From an uncultured Merdimonas sp. (GTDB lineage Bacteria; Bacillota; Clostridia; Lachnospirales; Lachnospiraceae), in contig CALWGE010000008.1 of NCBI GenBank assembly GCA_944378225.1, positions 1 through 56,888 of the forward strand: 56,888 bases of DNA. The letters are read 5' to 3'. The notes under the pieces were generated by a model. It saw nothing but the letters and a program-made list of their open reading frames with translations. It was not told the DNA's origin and ran no database searches. Position 1 is the first letter of the stretch; every line of letters starts with the position of its first letter. The translations under genes and the position numbers were made by a program. Of the stretch, positions 8,396 to 17,155 are shown piece after piece.

Positions 8396-10240
8396 CTACT
8401 CCTTTTCTTCCCTGTCTTCTGCCGCATCTCCGGACTCGTCCGTTTCCTCGTTTTCATTATCATCAAGACTTATTTCTTCCAGTCCTTCAATTTCCTCGTC
8501 CAGCGCCGCAAGTTCTTCCTCTCTTGCTTTTTTCTTCTTGTTTTTCTTGCGAAGTACTACAAGCACTGCGACAATAGCAGCTATCAGAACAAGAGGTACT
8601 AACACGTACCAGAGTTTGAAACCGCCTCCCTGTTCCATTGCAGGATCTTCCATCATTCCCATATCCATCTCCGGATAAATAGGCTCTGAAACAAAGAGCG
8701 TCATCTGTTTTTCTACCGTTGTAGCTTCCCCTGCCTCATCTTCAAAGGTAATTTCTATCTTAATCGTTCCATCATCCATGGTGGCCGCAGCACCGCTTAA
8801 GTAGGCATCCACATTTCCCGTAGCCCCCGGCGCCACATTTCCAAGATAGGTCTCTCCGCCGGATACAGAGTCTCCTATAAACCGCACAGTGGTATTGTAA
8901 AGCTGTGTCTTGCCGATATTATAGATACTGAACATGACATTAGCTTCAGATCCTACTTCAATAGACTCCGGCATAACCTCGATACTGCTGGTGTCAACCC
9001 GGGCTTCCTGACGTACCGGAATTGAAACGCTGGCCGTATTTTCATAGGCATTTACGCTTTCGTCCTCATAATTCATTTTTACATTTACCACGTAAGGCTT
9101 CTGCGCCAGATCAGACCGGGCCTCCATTTCCATGGAAATATCCTTTGTTGCCCCGGGCGCAATCTGGTCTACAAAGACCGTGCTGGATCCTGCTGTGGGC
9201 AGAAAAGCTGCAGCTACATAAGTAGTATCTGTACTTTCGCTGGCTGCCTGAATATCAAATACCATATTTTTTACAGCTGTCGCCTTGGACGTGTTCTGCA
9301 GATGAAGCGTCAGCGTAAAAGTCTGGCCTGCATGCACTGTCTCCGGATCCGTGGAAAAGCCTGTAACAATAACTCTCGGCGTGGAGGCTTTTCCGTCTGC
9401 AGATACCCCGGTGGTTCCAACCACTTTTACATAAGAAGTCAGAGTTACATTGGTCAGAACATTATTCTCATCTTCATAGGATACATTAAAATTAATCGGA
9501 ACATAACCGCTGGGCGCATCCTTTCTGGTCTTCAGCGTCCAGGTCAGCTCCCGTCTTCTGTCCATATCCGAACCGCCGTTGTCCGTTCCCGGAAGTCCCT
9601 CTATCGTCTGGCTGTAATTGGAAGTTTCAATTTCAAAAGGCCACGTTGCTGCATCCTGACTGATCTGCGGTGTTACTACCACATGATCCACCCAGCTCCG
9701 TCCCATATTCACTACAGGAAGAACCACATTCACATACTGACCGGCATTTGCTGTAGGTGTTACCCAGTTGCCTCCAATCATAATATTGCTGTTAGTCGTG
9801 GAGGGCTTTGGCTCCTCTTCGGGTTCTTCGGGATTCTCATTCTTTACTGTATAGGTATCCAGTTTTCCTTTTACATCTGTCTCAAAGGTGGACAGATTAC
9901 TGGTATACATCTCCGTGGCAAGTGTTCCGCCTGGCTCATTCGGTTTCGAAATATCTCCAATCATACTCTGAAGATACTGTAAGGCAGCCTCTCCGTTTCC
10001 GGCCTGTTCAATCAACGCCTTCTTTATATTATAATGGCTGATCAAAACCTTCTTTACTGCTATTTTTTGCTCGTTTGTAACGAGCTTTTCTTCATCATTA
10101 TTGCCGCTGCTTCCTGTTCCTTCCTTTGTCTGGGCTGCCTGCACTACCATCGGCATCCGGCTCAGTCCCGCCGCCGGTACTGTCAGAACGGCACAAAGTG
10201 CCAGAAGCACTGCTTTCTTTGCTAATCCAAGGTTTCTCAT
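8396..10240 (-). CDS. Membrane-anchored COG1361-like ectodomain protein
   Basis: A 614-residue protein with an N-terminal signal peptide (hydrophobic run about 12-30, then VQAAQ). A large all-beta extracellular region has repeated Ig/CARDB-like blocks (segments such as VHAGQTFTLTLHLQN and EVGSEANVMFSIYN). Near 543-563 there is one membrane helix, followed by a lysine cluster and a very acidic cytoplasmic tail of about 50 residues. COG1361-type domains are often found beside MacB-like transporters in Gram-positive bacteria. Its ATG overlaps the ATPase stop by 4 nt and the permease follows. It probably acts as the extracellular partner of the transporter, a role played by MacA in Gram-negatives; this is inference. 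Confidence 0.8.
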   Translation of the reverse strand: MRNLGLAKKAVLLALCAVLTVPAAGLSRMPMVVQAAQTKEGTGSSGNNDEEKLVTNEQKIAVKKVLISHYNIKKALIEQAGNGEAALQYLQSMIGDISKPNEPGGTLATEMYTSNLSTFETDVKGKLDTYTVKNENPEEPEEEPKPSTTNSNIMIGGNWVTPTANAGQYVNVVLPVVNMGRSWVDHVVVTPQISQDAATWPFEIETSNYSQTIEGLPGTDNGGSDMDRRRELTWTLKTRKDAPSGYVPINFNVSYEDENNVLTNVTLTSYVKVVGTTGVSADGKASTPRVIVTGFSTDPETVHAGQTFTLTLHLQNTSKATAVKNMVFDIQAASESTDTTYVAAAFLPTAGSSTVFVDQIAPGATKDISMEMEARSDLAQKPYVVNVKMNYEDESVNAYENTASVSIPVRQEARVDTSSIEVMPESIEVGSEANVMFSIYNIGKTQLYNTTVRFIGDSVSGGETYLGNVAPGATGNVDAYLSGAAATMDDGTIKIEITFEDEAGEATTVEKQMTLFVSEPIYPEMDMGMMEDPAMEQGGGFKLWYVLVPLVLIAAIVAVLVVLRKKNKKKKAREEELAALDEEIEGLEEISLDDNENEETDESGDAAEDREEKE

Positions 10241-10962
10241 TTTCCTTCTACCTCCCCTTTTCCTCGGTTGTCCTCTATCTTCACGATCTTTCCGTCGATG
10301 ATATGGAATATTCTGTCTGCAAAACTTGCCAGATGGTTGTCGTGAGTAACCATCACGAGAGTCTGGTTCTGCTCCCGTACAATCTTTTTCATCAGCGCCA
10401 TTACTTCAGCCGATGTATTGGAGTCCAGATTTCCCGTAGGCTCATCTGCAAAAATGATTTCCGGCTTTACAACCAGCGCCCTCGCCACACCGACTCGCTG
10501 CTGCTGGCCTCCCGACATTTCATTGGGCTTATGATTCTTATGCTTCGACAGCCCTACCAGATCCAGCATCTTATCTGCCTGTTCCATCCGTACCTTTCTG
10601 GGGACCCCCCGGAATGTCAGAGGAAGCGCCACGTTCTCCACTGCATTCATAGTACCGAGCAGATTAAAAGACTGAAAAATAAATCCCACATGCTCCCGCC
10701 GAAAGCGAACCAGCTGGCTCTCATTCAGCTCTTCCAGGTGCGTTCCGCTGATAACAATCTCTCCCTTTGTGGGCTTTTCCAATCCTGCCAGCATATTCAG
10801 CATCGTGGATTTTCCCGAACCGGAAGTACCGACAATACAACAGAATTCCCCTCTGTAAATATTCAGGCTTACCCCGTTGAGAGCTCTGACTCTGTTCTCT
10901 CCTATCCGGTATATCTTATACAGATCCTTCACCTGTATAACCGCTTCTTTCTTCTGCGCCAT
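10237..10962 (-). CDS. ABC transporter ATPase, MacB/LolD type
   Basis: A 241-residue nucleotide-binding protein of the MacB/LolD/FtsE subfamily. It has Walker A GTSGSGKST, signature MSGGQQQR, Walker B with catalytic Glu in IIFADEPTGNLDS, and switch His in MVTHD. It powers the permease encoded two genes downstream. It is the first gene of the operon, and its stop overlaps the start of the ectodomain gene. The ATG follows an AGGAGAA site. No dedicated regulator is adjacent. Confidence 0.93.
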   Translation of the reverse strand: MAQKKEAVIQVKDLYKIYRIGENRVRALNGVSLNIYRGEFCCIVGTSGSGKSTMLNMLAGLEKPTKGEIVISGTHLEELNESQLVRFRREHVGFIFQSFNLLGTMNAVENVALPLTFRGVPRKVRMEQADKMLDLVGLSKHKNHKPNEMSGGQQQRVGVARALVVKPEIIFADEPTGNLDSNTSAEVMALMKKIVREQNQTLVMVTHDNHLASFADRIFHIIDGKIVKIEDNRGKGEVEGK

Positions 10963-11140
10963 TTTGTTCTTCTCCTGCTGCAGGCAGAATTGTGTTCAAA
11001 ATGTTACAACTCTACCATATCCTGTATCATATGTTTCAGTATAGCATACGAATTTCGAAAAAACTATTTAAGAATTCTTTAATATTCCCTGACTGTTCGC
11101 TCTCTGAAACCAGTGTATACAGCCTGTGTCTTTCCGGACA

Positions 11141-11180
11141 GACAAAAATCCCCGGAAGCCGTCTCCGCCCCGGGGATCTT
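11141..11180 (-). terminator. Terminator of glyA
   Basis: The stem ATCCCCGG / CCGGGGAT with a 14-nt loop is followed on the minus strand by TTTTTG. It lies just downstream of the glyA stop. Confidence 0.85.
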
Positions 11181-11208
11181 ATCAATATACTGCATCTTTC
11201 AGGTTCTG

Positions 11209-12450
11209 TTACATATCAAGAGGATATTTATCCGTAAGACTCTTTACCAGTTCTTTTGCTTTGGGTACAGCACTCTCGCCCTCTTTAATCAGCATAGCGA
11301 CTGCCTCTGCAATCGTCTCCATATCTTCTTCCTTAAGACCACGGGATGTCACGGCCGGTGTGCCGATACGAATACCGCTGGTTACAAACGCAGATTTGGG
11401 ATCATTCGGAATCGTATTCTTATTAGCTGTAATATTCGCAGAATCCAGAAGGTTTTCCACCTCTTTACCCGTGAGATCATACGGTGTCAGATCCACCAGC
11501 ATCAGGTGATTATCCGTGCCGCCGGACACAATCTTGATGTCTCTGTCCATGAGTCCCTTACACAATGCCTGGGCATTTTTGACGATCTGCTGCTGATATT
11601 CCTTATATTCCGGCTTCAGGGCTTCTTCAAAGCATACTGCCTTTGCTGCGATCACATGCATCAGAGGACCTCCCTGAATACCCGGGAATACTGCCTTGTT
11701 GAAATTGAATTTCTTTGCTGTTTCCGCGTCAGACATAATCATGCCGCCACGGGGTCCGCGCAGTGTCTTATGCGTCGTAGTTGTGGTTACATGCGCATAT
11801 GGAATGGGACTGGGATGAAGACCTGCCGCCACCAGTCCGGCAATATGAGCGATATCCACCATCAGATATGCGCCAACTTCATCTGCAATCTCCCGGAATC
11901 GTTTGAAATCCAGAGTGCGGGCATAAGCGCTTGCGCCTGCAATTATCATTTTAGGTCTGCACTCCAGCGCAATTCTGCGGATTTCATCATAATCCAGTAC
12001 GCCGTCGTCATTTACTCCATAGGGAACTACATGAAAGTAGGTGCCGGAAAAATTTGCAGGACTTCCGTGCGTCAAATGCCCGCCGTGTGCCAGATTCTGT
12101 CCCATAATTGTATCCCCCGGTTTCAGCATGGCAAACTGCACTGCCATATTTGCCTGTGCTCCGGAATGCGGCTGAACATTCACGTACTCGCATCCAAAAA
12201 CCTTTTTTGCGCGTTCGATCGCCAGATTCTCCACTACATCTACGCACTCACAGCCGCCGTAATACCGCTTTCCGGAATATCCTTCCGCATATTTATTGGT
12301 CAAAGGACTTCCCATGGCTGCCATCACTGCCTTGGATACCCAGTTTTCTGATGCAATCAGCTCAATATGACTGTTCTGCCGGTTCATTTCCGCCTCAATG
12401 GCGGCTGCAATCTCCGGATCAACTGCCTTCACTTCCTCTAATGAATACAT
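11209..12450 (-). CDS. glyA: Serine hydroxymethyltransferase
   Basis: Converts serine and tetrahydrofolate to glycine and 5,10-methylene-tetrahydrofolate, the main source of one-carbon units. It is a 413-residue PLP fold-type I enzyme of usual bacterial length. The PLP lysine is Lys228 in [14 protein letters not shown]. Other conserved blocks are [18 protein letters not shown] and [11 protein letters not shown]. It is monocistronic, with a terminator downstream. The roughly 125-nt leader shows no glycine riboswitch or T-box. Confidence 0.97.
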   Translation of the reverse strand: MYSLEEVKAVDPEIAAAIEAEMNRQNSHIELIASENWVSKAVMAAMGSPLTNKYAEGYSGKRYYGGCECVDVVENLAIERAKKVFGCEYVNVQPHSGAQANMAVQFAMLKPGDTIMGQNLAHGGHLTHGSPANFSGTYFHVVPYGVNDDGVLDYDEIRRIALECRPKMIIAGASAYARTLDFKRFREIADEVGAYLMVDIAHIAGLVAAGLHPSPIPYAHVTTTTTHKTLRGPRGGMIMSDAETAKKFNFNKAVFPGIQGGPLMHVIAAKAVCFEEALKPEYKEYQQQIVKNAQALCKGLMDRDIKIVSGGTDNHLMLVDLTPYDLTGKEVENLLDSANITANKNTIPNDPKSAFVTSGIRIGTPAVTSRGLKEEDMETIAEAVAMLIKEGESAVPKAKELVKSLTDKYPLDM

Positions 12451-12703
12451 TTTCTCTCCTCCTGTACTTCCCTGGGATATATTTTGCAGAGCTCAGTCTG
12501 TCTTTGCAGCGCGCACATTTGTCTTTCCTGCGCATGTGCTTATTATATTAAACTGGACTTAAAAAAGCAAGTCTTTTTTGCGTAAGCTTTCTGTCAGAAT
12601 TTCCGAAAAAACAGCATTGTCTTCCTCTGGTCTGTACGGTAAGATAAATAAAAAGATTCCCGCTGTTTTATCTGCGAAATCCGACAATCAGAAAGGAGAG
12701 ACT

Positions 12704-12976
12704 ATGAATCCTGTTACTGTTGTTCTGATCTATTTCATTTTCATTAATTTTACTGCTTTTCTGCTCATGGGGATAGACAAATCCAAAGCCCGGCGCGGAA
12801 AATGGAGAATCCCGGAAAAAACCTTATTTCTTTCTGCTATTCTCGGAGGAAGCATTGGAGCGATGCTTGGTATGCAGACATTTCGCCATAAAACAAAGCA
12901 TGCCTCCTTCCGGATCGGCATGCCTTGTATTTTCATTTTCCAGCTGGCACTGGTCATTTTCTTTATTTTTCGATAA
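12704..12976 (+). CDS. DUF1294 family small membrane protein
   Basis: A 90-residue protein with an N-terminal membrane helix (about 4-24), the DUF1294 signature region (GIDKSKARRGKWRIPEKTL), then a glycine-rich segment (GGSIGAMLGM) and FRHKTKH, and a final hydrophobic helix (73-89). An open frame continues upstream to 12578, but the ATG at 12704 has AAAGGAGA in front and begins the recognisable family. Function is unknown. It stands alone and is convergent with the homoserine acyltransferase gene. Confidence 0.85.
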   Translation: MNPVTVVLIYFIFINFTAFLLMGIDKSKARRGKWRIPEKTLFLSAILGGSIGAMLGMQTFRHKTKHASFRIGMPCIFIFQLALVIFFIFR

Positions 12977-13000
12977 TCAGTGAACGGACAGCCCTCTCTG

Positions 13001-13918
13001 CTACTGCTCATCCTCCCAGACATACGGTGTCGTCTGATATACGTAATAATTAATCCAGTTCGTATATAAGGTATTTGCATGCGCTCTCCAAAGCAGAAGA
13101 GGCCTGTTGCTACTGTCATCACCCGGGAAATAATCTTTGGGCAGCTGAATATCCAGCCCTTTGTTTTTGTCACGCATATATTCCTTTTCCAGGGTGAGCC
13201 TGTCATACTCCGGATGTCCAAAAACAAAAACCTTACGCCCCTCTTCCGCCATAGCGATAAAGACGCCCGCTTCTTCTGATTCTGCGAGAATCGTCAGATC
13301 CTTACATGCCCGGATGTCTTCTGCATCCACAGTTGTATGCCTGGAATGCGGGGCATAAAAATCATCATCAAAGCCTCTTACCAGAGGCTCTTTTCTGTTT
13401 CTCACCTTATGACGGTACAAACCAAAAAGTTTCTGAGGAAGCAGCTTTTTCTTCAGACCATAAAAATGGTACATCGCCGCCTGCGCTCCCCAGCAGATAA
13501 AAAAGGTGGAGGTCACATGAGCGTCCGCCCAGTCCATAATCTCTGTAAGTTCCTCCCAGTAGTCTACCTCCTCAAATTCCATCTGCTCTACAGGTGCTCC
13601 AGTAATAATCAGGCCGTCGAAACGTCTCTTTTTAATCTCGCTGAAAGTCTCATAAAATTTATGAATATGACTCTGCGCCGTATTTTTTGACTCATGGCTG
13701 CTGACCATAATAAATGTGATGTCCAGCTGAAGGGGCGTATTGGACAGAGAACGCAGCAGCTGCAGTTCCGTATCCTCCTTCAGCGGCATCAGATTCAGGA
13801 TCCCTATCTTCAGTGGACGAATATCCTGATTCAAAGCACGCGTCTCATCCATCACAAATATATTTTCGCTTTCCAGAATCGCCCGGACAGGCAAATCACT
13901 CTGTACTTTAATCGGCAT
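13001..13918 (-). CDS. metAA: Homoserine O-acetyltransferase (MetA family)
   Basis: Acylates homoserine in methionine biosynthesis. The 305 residues align along their length with E. coli MetA: catalytic Cys142 (FICWGAQ), His235 and Glu237 (GHPEYD). Position 111 is Glu (GAPVEQMEF). In this family Glu111 is linked to acetyl-CoA use and Gly111 to succinyl-CoA use, so this enzyme is called an acetyltransferase. It is monocistronic. A -10-like TATGAT lies about 40 nt upstream of the start. No SAM riboswitch fits the leader of about 100 nt. Confidence 0.92.
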   Translation of the reverse strand: MPIKVQSDLPVRAILESENIFVMDETRALNQDIRPLKIGILNLMPLKEDTELQLLRSLSNTPLQLDITFIMVSSHESKNTAQSHIHKFYETFSEIKKRRFDGLIITGAPVEQMEFEEVDYWEELTEIMDWADAHVTSTFFICWGAQAAMYHFYGLKKKLLPQKLFGLYRHKVRNRKEPLVRGFDDDFYAPHSRHTTVDAEDIRACKDLTILAESEEAGVFIAMAEEGRKVFVFGHPEYDRLTLEKEYMRDKNKGLDIQLPKDYFPGDDSSNRPLLLWRAHANTLYTNWINYYVYQTTPYVWEDEQ

Positions 13919-13981
13919 CTTTCATCTCTCCTCTGTTTTTTACACTGTTTCCTACTATATCATATTTCTCCCGCTTTTTCC

Positions 13982-14012
13982 ATCCCGGCCGGTCATCCCT
14001 TTGCCGGGGCTC
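13982..14012 (-). terminator. Possible weak terminator after the RNase H gene
   Basis: On the minus strand a GC-rich hairpin (CCCCGGC / GCCGGG) is followed by an A-rich rather than T-rich tract. It lies between the RNase H stop and the metA promoter. It may stop or only stabilise the transcript. Confidence 0.4.
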
Positions 14013-14025
14013 ATTGGAATCTGCT

Positions 14026-14682
14026 TTATTTTATTTCCGGAATTCCTTCTGTCTCCGTGAGAGCTCTCTTCGCAAGCTGATCCACCTGTTCATTGTAGTA
14101 ATCTCCGGAATGTGCCTTTACTTTGCAGAATACGATCTCAATAAATTTCCTGCGTCCGGCCATAAACTGTGAATATTTCTGCGTAAGTATATGATTCGCC
14201 TTCCAGGCCCCTGTGGCCCATTTTTCGATTCCCATATAATCATAATGAAGCTCTATGGTTCTGTATCCCTTCTTTATCCCCCACTGTACCGCATACATGG
14301 CTCCCAGCATTTCTCCTGCCACATTTCGGATTGACAGCGATTCCGGTTCATTTCCGCTTCCGGATCTTTCAATAATCTCGCCTTCCGGTGTAAGCAGAAT
14401 ACATCCAAATGAATATTTTCCCAGACTTTCCTCAAAGCTTCCATCCACATAAGCTTTCAGATGCTCTGTTTCTTCCTCTTTTTCTGAAATTTTCCGTCCT
14501 CTGTCCACCGATGCAGTTTTTGAAACATCAGCTTCCAGCCACTCCCTGGCTTCCTCTTCTGTCTGGAATCCTCTGTACTCTGCCCCGGGGAATCCATGTA
14601 CTGCCGCAGCACATGCTTCCCAAGAAAAAAACAGCCCGTTCTTATTCCCTTTTCTTACCGCATATACCTTTTTCCTGGCCAT
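14026..14682 (-). CDS. rnhA: Ribonuclease H1 with N-terminal viroplasmin domain
   Basis: Degrades the RNA strand of RNA-DNA hybrids. The first 50 residues form the caulimovirus viroplasmin-like hybrid-binding module (KKVYAVRKGNKNGLF, FQTEEEAREWL). After a charged linker, the RNase H fold has acidic residues D80 (AYVDGSF), E124 (VAGEMLGA), D148 (LHYDYMGIE) and D201 (NEQVDQLAK), with H191 in KAHSGD. The frame opens at 14709, but the ATG at 14682 has AAAAGGAG in front. It is 218 residues, normal for this two-domain type. Confidence 0.93.
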   Translation of the reverse strand: MARKKVYAVRKGNKNGLFFSWEACAAAVHGFPGAEYRGFQTEEEAREWLEADVSKTASVDRGRKISEKEEETEHLKAYVDGSFEESLGKYSFGCILLTPEGEIIERSGSGNEPESLSIRNVAGEMLGAMYAVQWGIKKGYRTIELHYDYMGIEKWATGAWKANHILTQKYSQFMAGRRKFIEIVFCKVKAHSGDYYNEQVDQLAKRALTETEGIPEIK

Positions 14683-14937
14683 AAAATCTCCTTTTTTCTT
14701 CCCGAACACTGCATTTCATTATACATTCCCATTTGAGTCCCGTCAACGCAAACTCCCCCGGCAGATCTTTCTGCAATTTTACCGGAGCCCCCTGTATTAT
14801 GATGTTCCCAAATGCTTTCGTGTCCTTGATGCCGTTTCATTTCTCCGGATGTGAAATGTCGTATTGTGTCGTCTGGCGTCGGAACAGGAAAAATCTGCCA
14901 TATCATAAAACAAAGGAATATGAAAGGAGTTTTCAAA

Positions 14938-15345
14938 ATGACAAAAGAGGAAATTCTGATCCATAACATTCTGGGTCCGATGAAAGGCGGCGTACGTACT
15001 TTTGCCTGTGCCATAAGGATAACCGCACACATGCTGTTTGAAGAACATATGGCTCAGGACGATATTCTGGTTACGAAACATATTTACCCTGAAGTGGCAA
15101 AAGCAGTCAATAAAAGCTATCTTGCCGCGGCCCGTCAGATTGAGCGTATGGGAAATCTGTGCTGGGACAGACTTGACGAAGAAGGATGTCTCCTGTATAT
15201 CGGACGGCGGCTTGAAGATATTCGCGCACCCAGAGATATGCTTTTCTATCTGGCATTTTACAGCTATTTTGGACGTCCCTATTATGAAGTACTGGAAGAA
15301 AATCCACAGCTTTTATTTCAGGATGGTACCAAAAACAGGCTATAA
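14938..15345 (+). CDS. Stand-alone Spo0A C-terminal-domain-like protein
   Basis: A 135-residue protein whose region 10-80 resembles the Spo0A effector domain: LGPMKGGVRTF at the start, then TKHIYPEVAKAVNKSYLAAARQIER, which parallels the YP-x-IA-x-K...S-x-VERAIR helix-turn-helix core. There is no receiver domain, so it cannot be a phosphorelay target in the usual way. AAAGGAG before the ATG supports this start. It is monocistronic with its own terminator. It may bind 0A-box-like DNA; alternatively it is a diverged domain with another role. Confidence 0.72.
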   Translation: MTKEEILIHNILGPMKGGVRTFACAIRITAHMLFEEHMAQDDILVTKHIYPEVAKAVNKSYLAAARQIERMGNLCWDRLDEEGCLLYIGRRLEDIRAPRDMLFYLAFYSYFGRPYYEVLEENPQLLFQDGTKNRL

Positions 15346-15430
15346 TTTAATTTTGACCTTCGTTTAACAAAAATACTTCAGACTCCTGAGATGGCGCGGA
15401 CGGTACAAAACAGCGGAGCAAAAGACAGAA

Positions 15431-15487
15431 AAAGGAAAACGACGCGCGGAACAGAATCAGATCTGCCTGTCGGTTTCCTTATTTTCT
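15431..15487 (+). terminator. Terminator after the Spo0A_C-like gene
   Basis: AAGGAAAACGAC pairs with GTCGGTTTCCTT with one mismatch, across an inner ACAG/CTGT and CAGATCTG palindrome. ATTTTC follows. Confidence 0.65.
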
Positions 15488-15562
15488 CCGTGCAATTCCC
15501 TCTTAAAAATGATATACTGAACTACAGCTTTTCAAGAACTGTTTCATACACGGAGGAATACT

Positions 15563-16723
15563 ATGACGAAACGCATTTATTATGAAGACAGTCATCAAAA
15601 AGAATTTTCTGCATTTGTCACAGCCTGTGAAAATGAAAAAGATTACTGGCGCATCTGTCTCGATCAGACTGCTTTTTTTCCTGAAGGAGGAGGACAGAAC
15701 GGAGACTCCGGTTTTTTAAATCAGGCGGAAATTTTTGATACACAGGAAGACCAGGGCGTCATCTGGCATTATTCCAAATGTCCGCTGGATCCTGGCACAG
15801 AAGTAACAGGACGGATCGACTGGACAAAACGCTTCTCCCGAATGCAGCAGCATACAGGGGAACACATTGTCTCCGGCCTGATCCACGCACGCTTCGGCTA
15901 CGATAACGTGGGCTTTCATCTGGGAGATCAGGACGTTACGCTGGATTTTAACGGCCCTGTCAGCCGGGATGAGCTTTCACAAATTGAAGAGGCAGCAAAT
16001 GCTGTGGTTTTTTCCAATCTTCCGGTGCAGATTTCCCTCCCCTCCAGAGAAGAGCTGGTCTCTTTGAAGTACCGCAGTAAAATTGAAATCGAAGGGCAGG
16101 TACGCATTGTCACGATTCCAGGGGTCGATGTTTGCGCCTGCTGCGCTCCTCATGTCAAATATACTGGTGAAATCGGCCTGATCAGACTTACGAATGTGCA
16201 GAGTCACAGAGGCGGTGTGCGAATCAATCTTCTGGCCGGCGACCGGGCGCTTCGCGACAGCAGAGAAAAAGAAGCTGCTGTCCGCGCCGTCTCCGTACTT
16301 CTTTCTGCGAAGGAAAATAAAATTCCGCAAGCTGTGGAACGGCTGAAGCAGGAAGCCTTTGAACTGAAAGGCCGACTGATGCAGCTGAATCTTGCCTATA
16401 TCCAGGACAAAGCTGCAGCTGTTCCGGTTGGAACAGAAAATCCTGTCTTTTTTGAAACAGATCTGGACATGGACACCTGCCGGGAATTTGTAAATCTTCT
16501 GACTGACCGCTGTCACGGAACGGTCTGTGTCTTCTCCGGAAACGGTACCGATGACTGGCGTTATATTTTAGGCAGCCGGACCCGGGATACACGCCAGCTG
16601 TGCAGATATCTGAATCAGACTTTTCAGGGAAAAGGAGGCGGTAAGCCAGAAATGGTGCAGGGTTCCCTGAAAGGTAAAAAAACAGATATTTTAACAGCCA
16701 TATCTTCTTTCCGGCAAAATTAA
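15563..16723 (+). CDS. Alanyl-tRNA editing protein (AlaX-L type, with DHHA1 domain)
   Basis: Hydrolyses mischarged Ser- or Gly-tRNA(Ala) in trans. The 386 residues contain an AlaRS-like beta-barrel start (TAFFPEGGGQNGD), the editing-site metal motif HTGEH at 97-101, and its second half C193-x3-H197 (CACCAPH). A C-terminal DHHA1 domain ends in the GKGGGKPEMVQG motif. There is no synthetase catalytic domain, so it is a free-standing editing factor. The start has GGAGG close upstream. It is monocistronic and convergent with rubredoxin. Confidence 0.93.
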   Translation: MTKRIYYEDSHQKEFSAFVTACENEKDYWRICLDQTAFFPEGGGQNGDSGFLNQAEIFDTQEDQGVIWHYSKCPLDPGTEVTGRIDWTKRFSRMQQHTGEHIVSGLIHARFGYDNVGFHLGDQDVTLDFNGPVSRDELSQIEEAANAVVFSNLPVQISLPSREELVSLKYRSKIEIEGQVRIVTIPGVDVCACCAPHVKYTGEIGLIRLTNVQSHRGGVRINLLAGDRALRDSREKEAAVRAVSVLLSAKENKIPQAVERLKQEAFELKGRLMQLNLAYIQDKAAAVPVGTENPVFFETDLDMDTCREFVNLLTDRCHGTVCVFSGNGTDDWRYILGSRTRDTRQLCRYLNQTFQGKGGGKPEMVQGSLKGKKTDILTAISSFRQN

Positions 16724-16781
16724 AAAAACAGCCTTTATACAGAACCTTTCCGTTTTCCCGTTCTGTATAAGGGCTGTTTCC
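16724..16781. terminator. Bidirectional terminator
   Basis: A long stem (AACAGCC-TTATACAGAAC / GTTCTGTATAA-GGCTGTT) has A-rich and T-rich flanks. It lies between the convergent alanyl-tRNA editing and rubredoxin genes. Confidence 0.9.
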
Positions 16782-16814
16782 TGTTAAGTGTTACCTGACA
16801 CTCAAATGCTTTTC

Positions 16815-16976
16815 TTATTCCTCTACTTCAAAATCATCCTTGCCTACACCGCAGATAGGGCATGTCCAGTCATCCGGCAGATCCTCAAATGCAGTGCCGG
16901 GAGCGATTCCGTTATCCGGATCACCTACTTCCGGGTCATATACATAGCCGCAAGGTGTACAAACATATTTCTTCAT
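16815..16976 (-). CDS. Rubredoxin
   Basis: A 53-residue one-iron electron carrier. The two iron-binding knuckles are visible: [10 protein letters not shown] at 6-15 and [11 protein letters not shown] at 39-49, so all four cysteines are present. The acidic middle ([19 protein letters not shown]) is typical. AGGAGG lies 7 nt before the ATG. It probably feeds electrons to rubrerythrin, flavodiiron or superoxide reductase proteins encoded elsewhere. It is transcribed divergently from a Crp/Fnr regulator. Confidence 0.97.
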   Translation of the reverse strand: MKKYVCTPCGYVYDPEVGDPDNGIAPGTAFEDLPDDWTCPICGVGKDDFEVEE

Positions 16977-17027
16977 GATTTTTCCTCCTAATCTGTTATC
17001 AGAAATCTTTTTTAATATATCTAGTTT

Positions 17028-17049
17028 ATATCAAAAGTTTTCCTGATAT
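17028..17049. promoter_or_regulatory. Candidate Crp/Fnr-type operator
   Basis: A perfect inverted repeat, ATATCA-N10-TGATAT, lies in the space between the divergent rubredoxin and Crp/Fnr genes. A second small hairpin (GTTGC-TTTT-GCAAC) sits at about 17053-17066. The 22-bp dyad size fits Crp/Fnr sites. Binding is inferred. Confidence 0.4.
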
Positions 17050-17155
17050 TCTGTTGCTTTTGCAACATTTTTGTGCCATACTGAAGAAAAAATTACCTCC
17101 ATGTTACTTTGGAAACGGAGAAACGCCAAAAACCAGGAAAGGTAAGGTACTGCCC

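Noticed and set aside
13919-14025. Possible SAM riboswitch before metA
   Set aside because: The gap of about 107 nt lacks the paired helices and conserved core, and is partly used by the RNase H gene end and hairpin.
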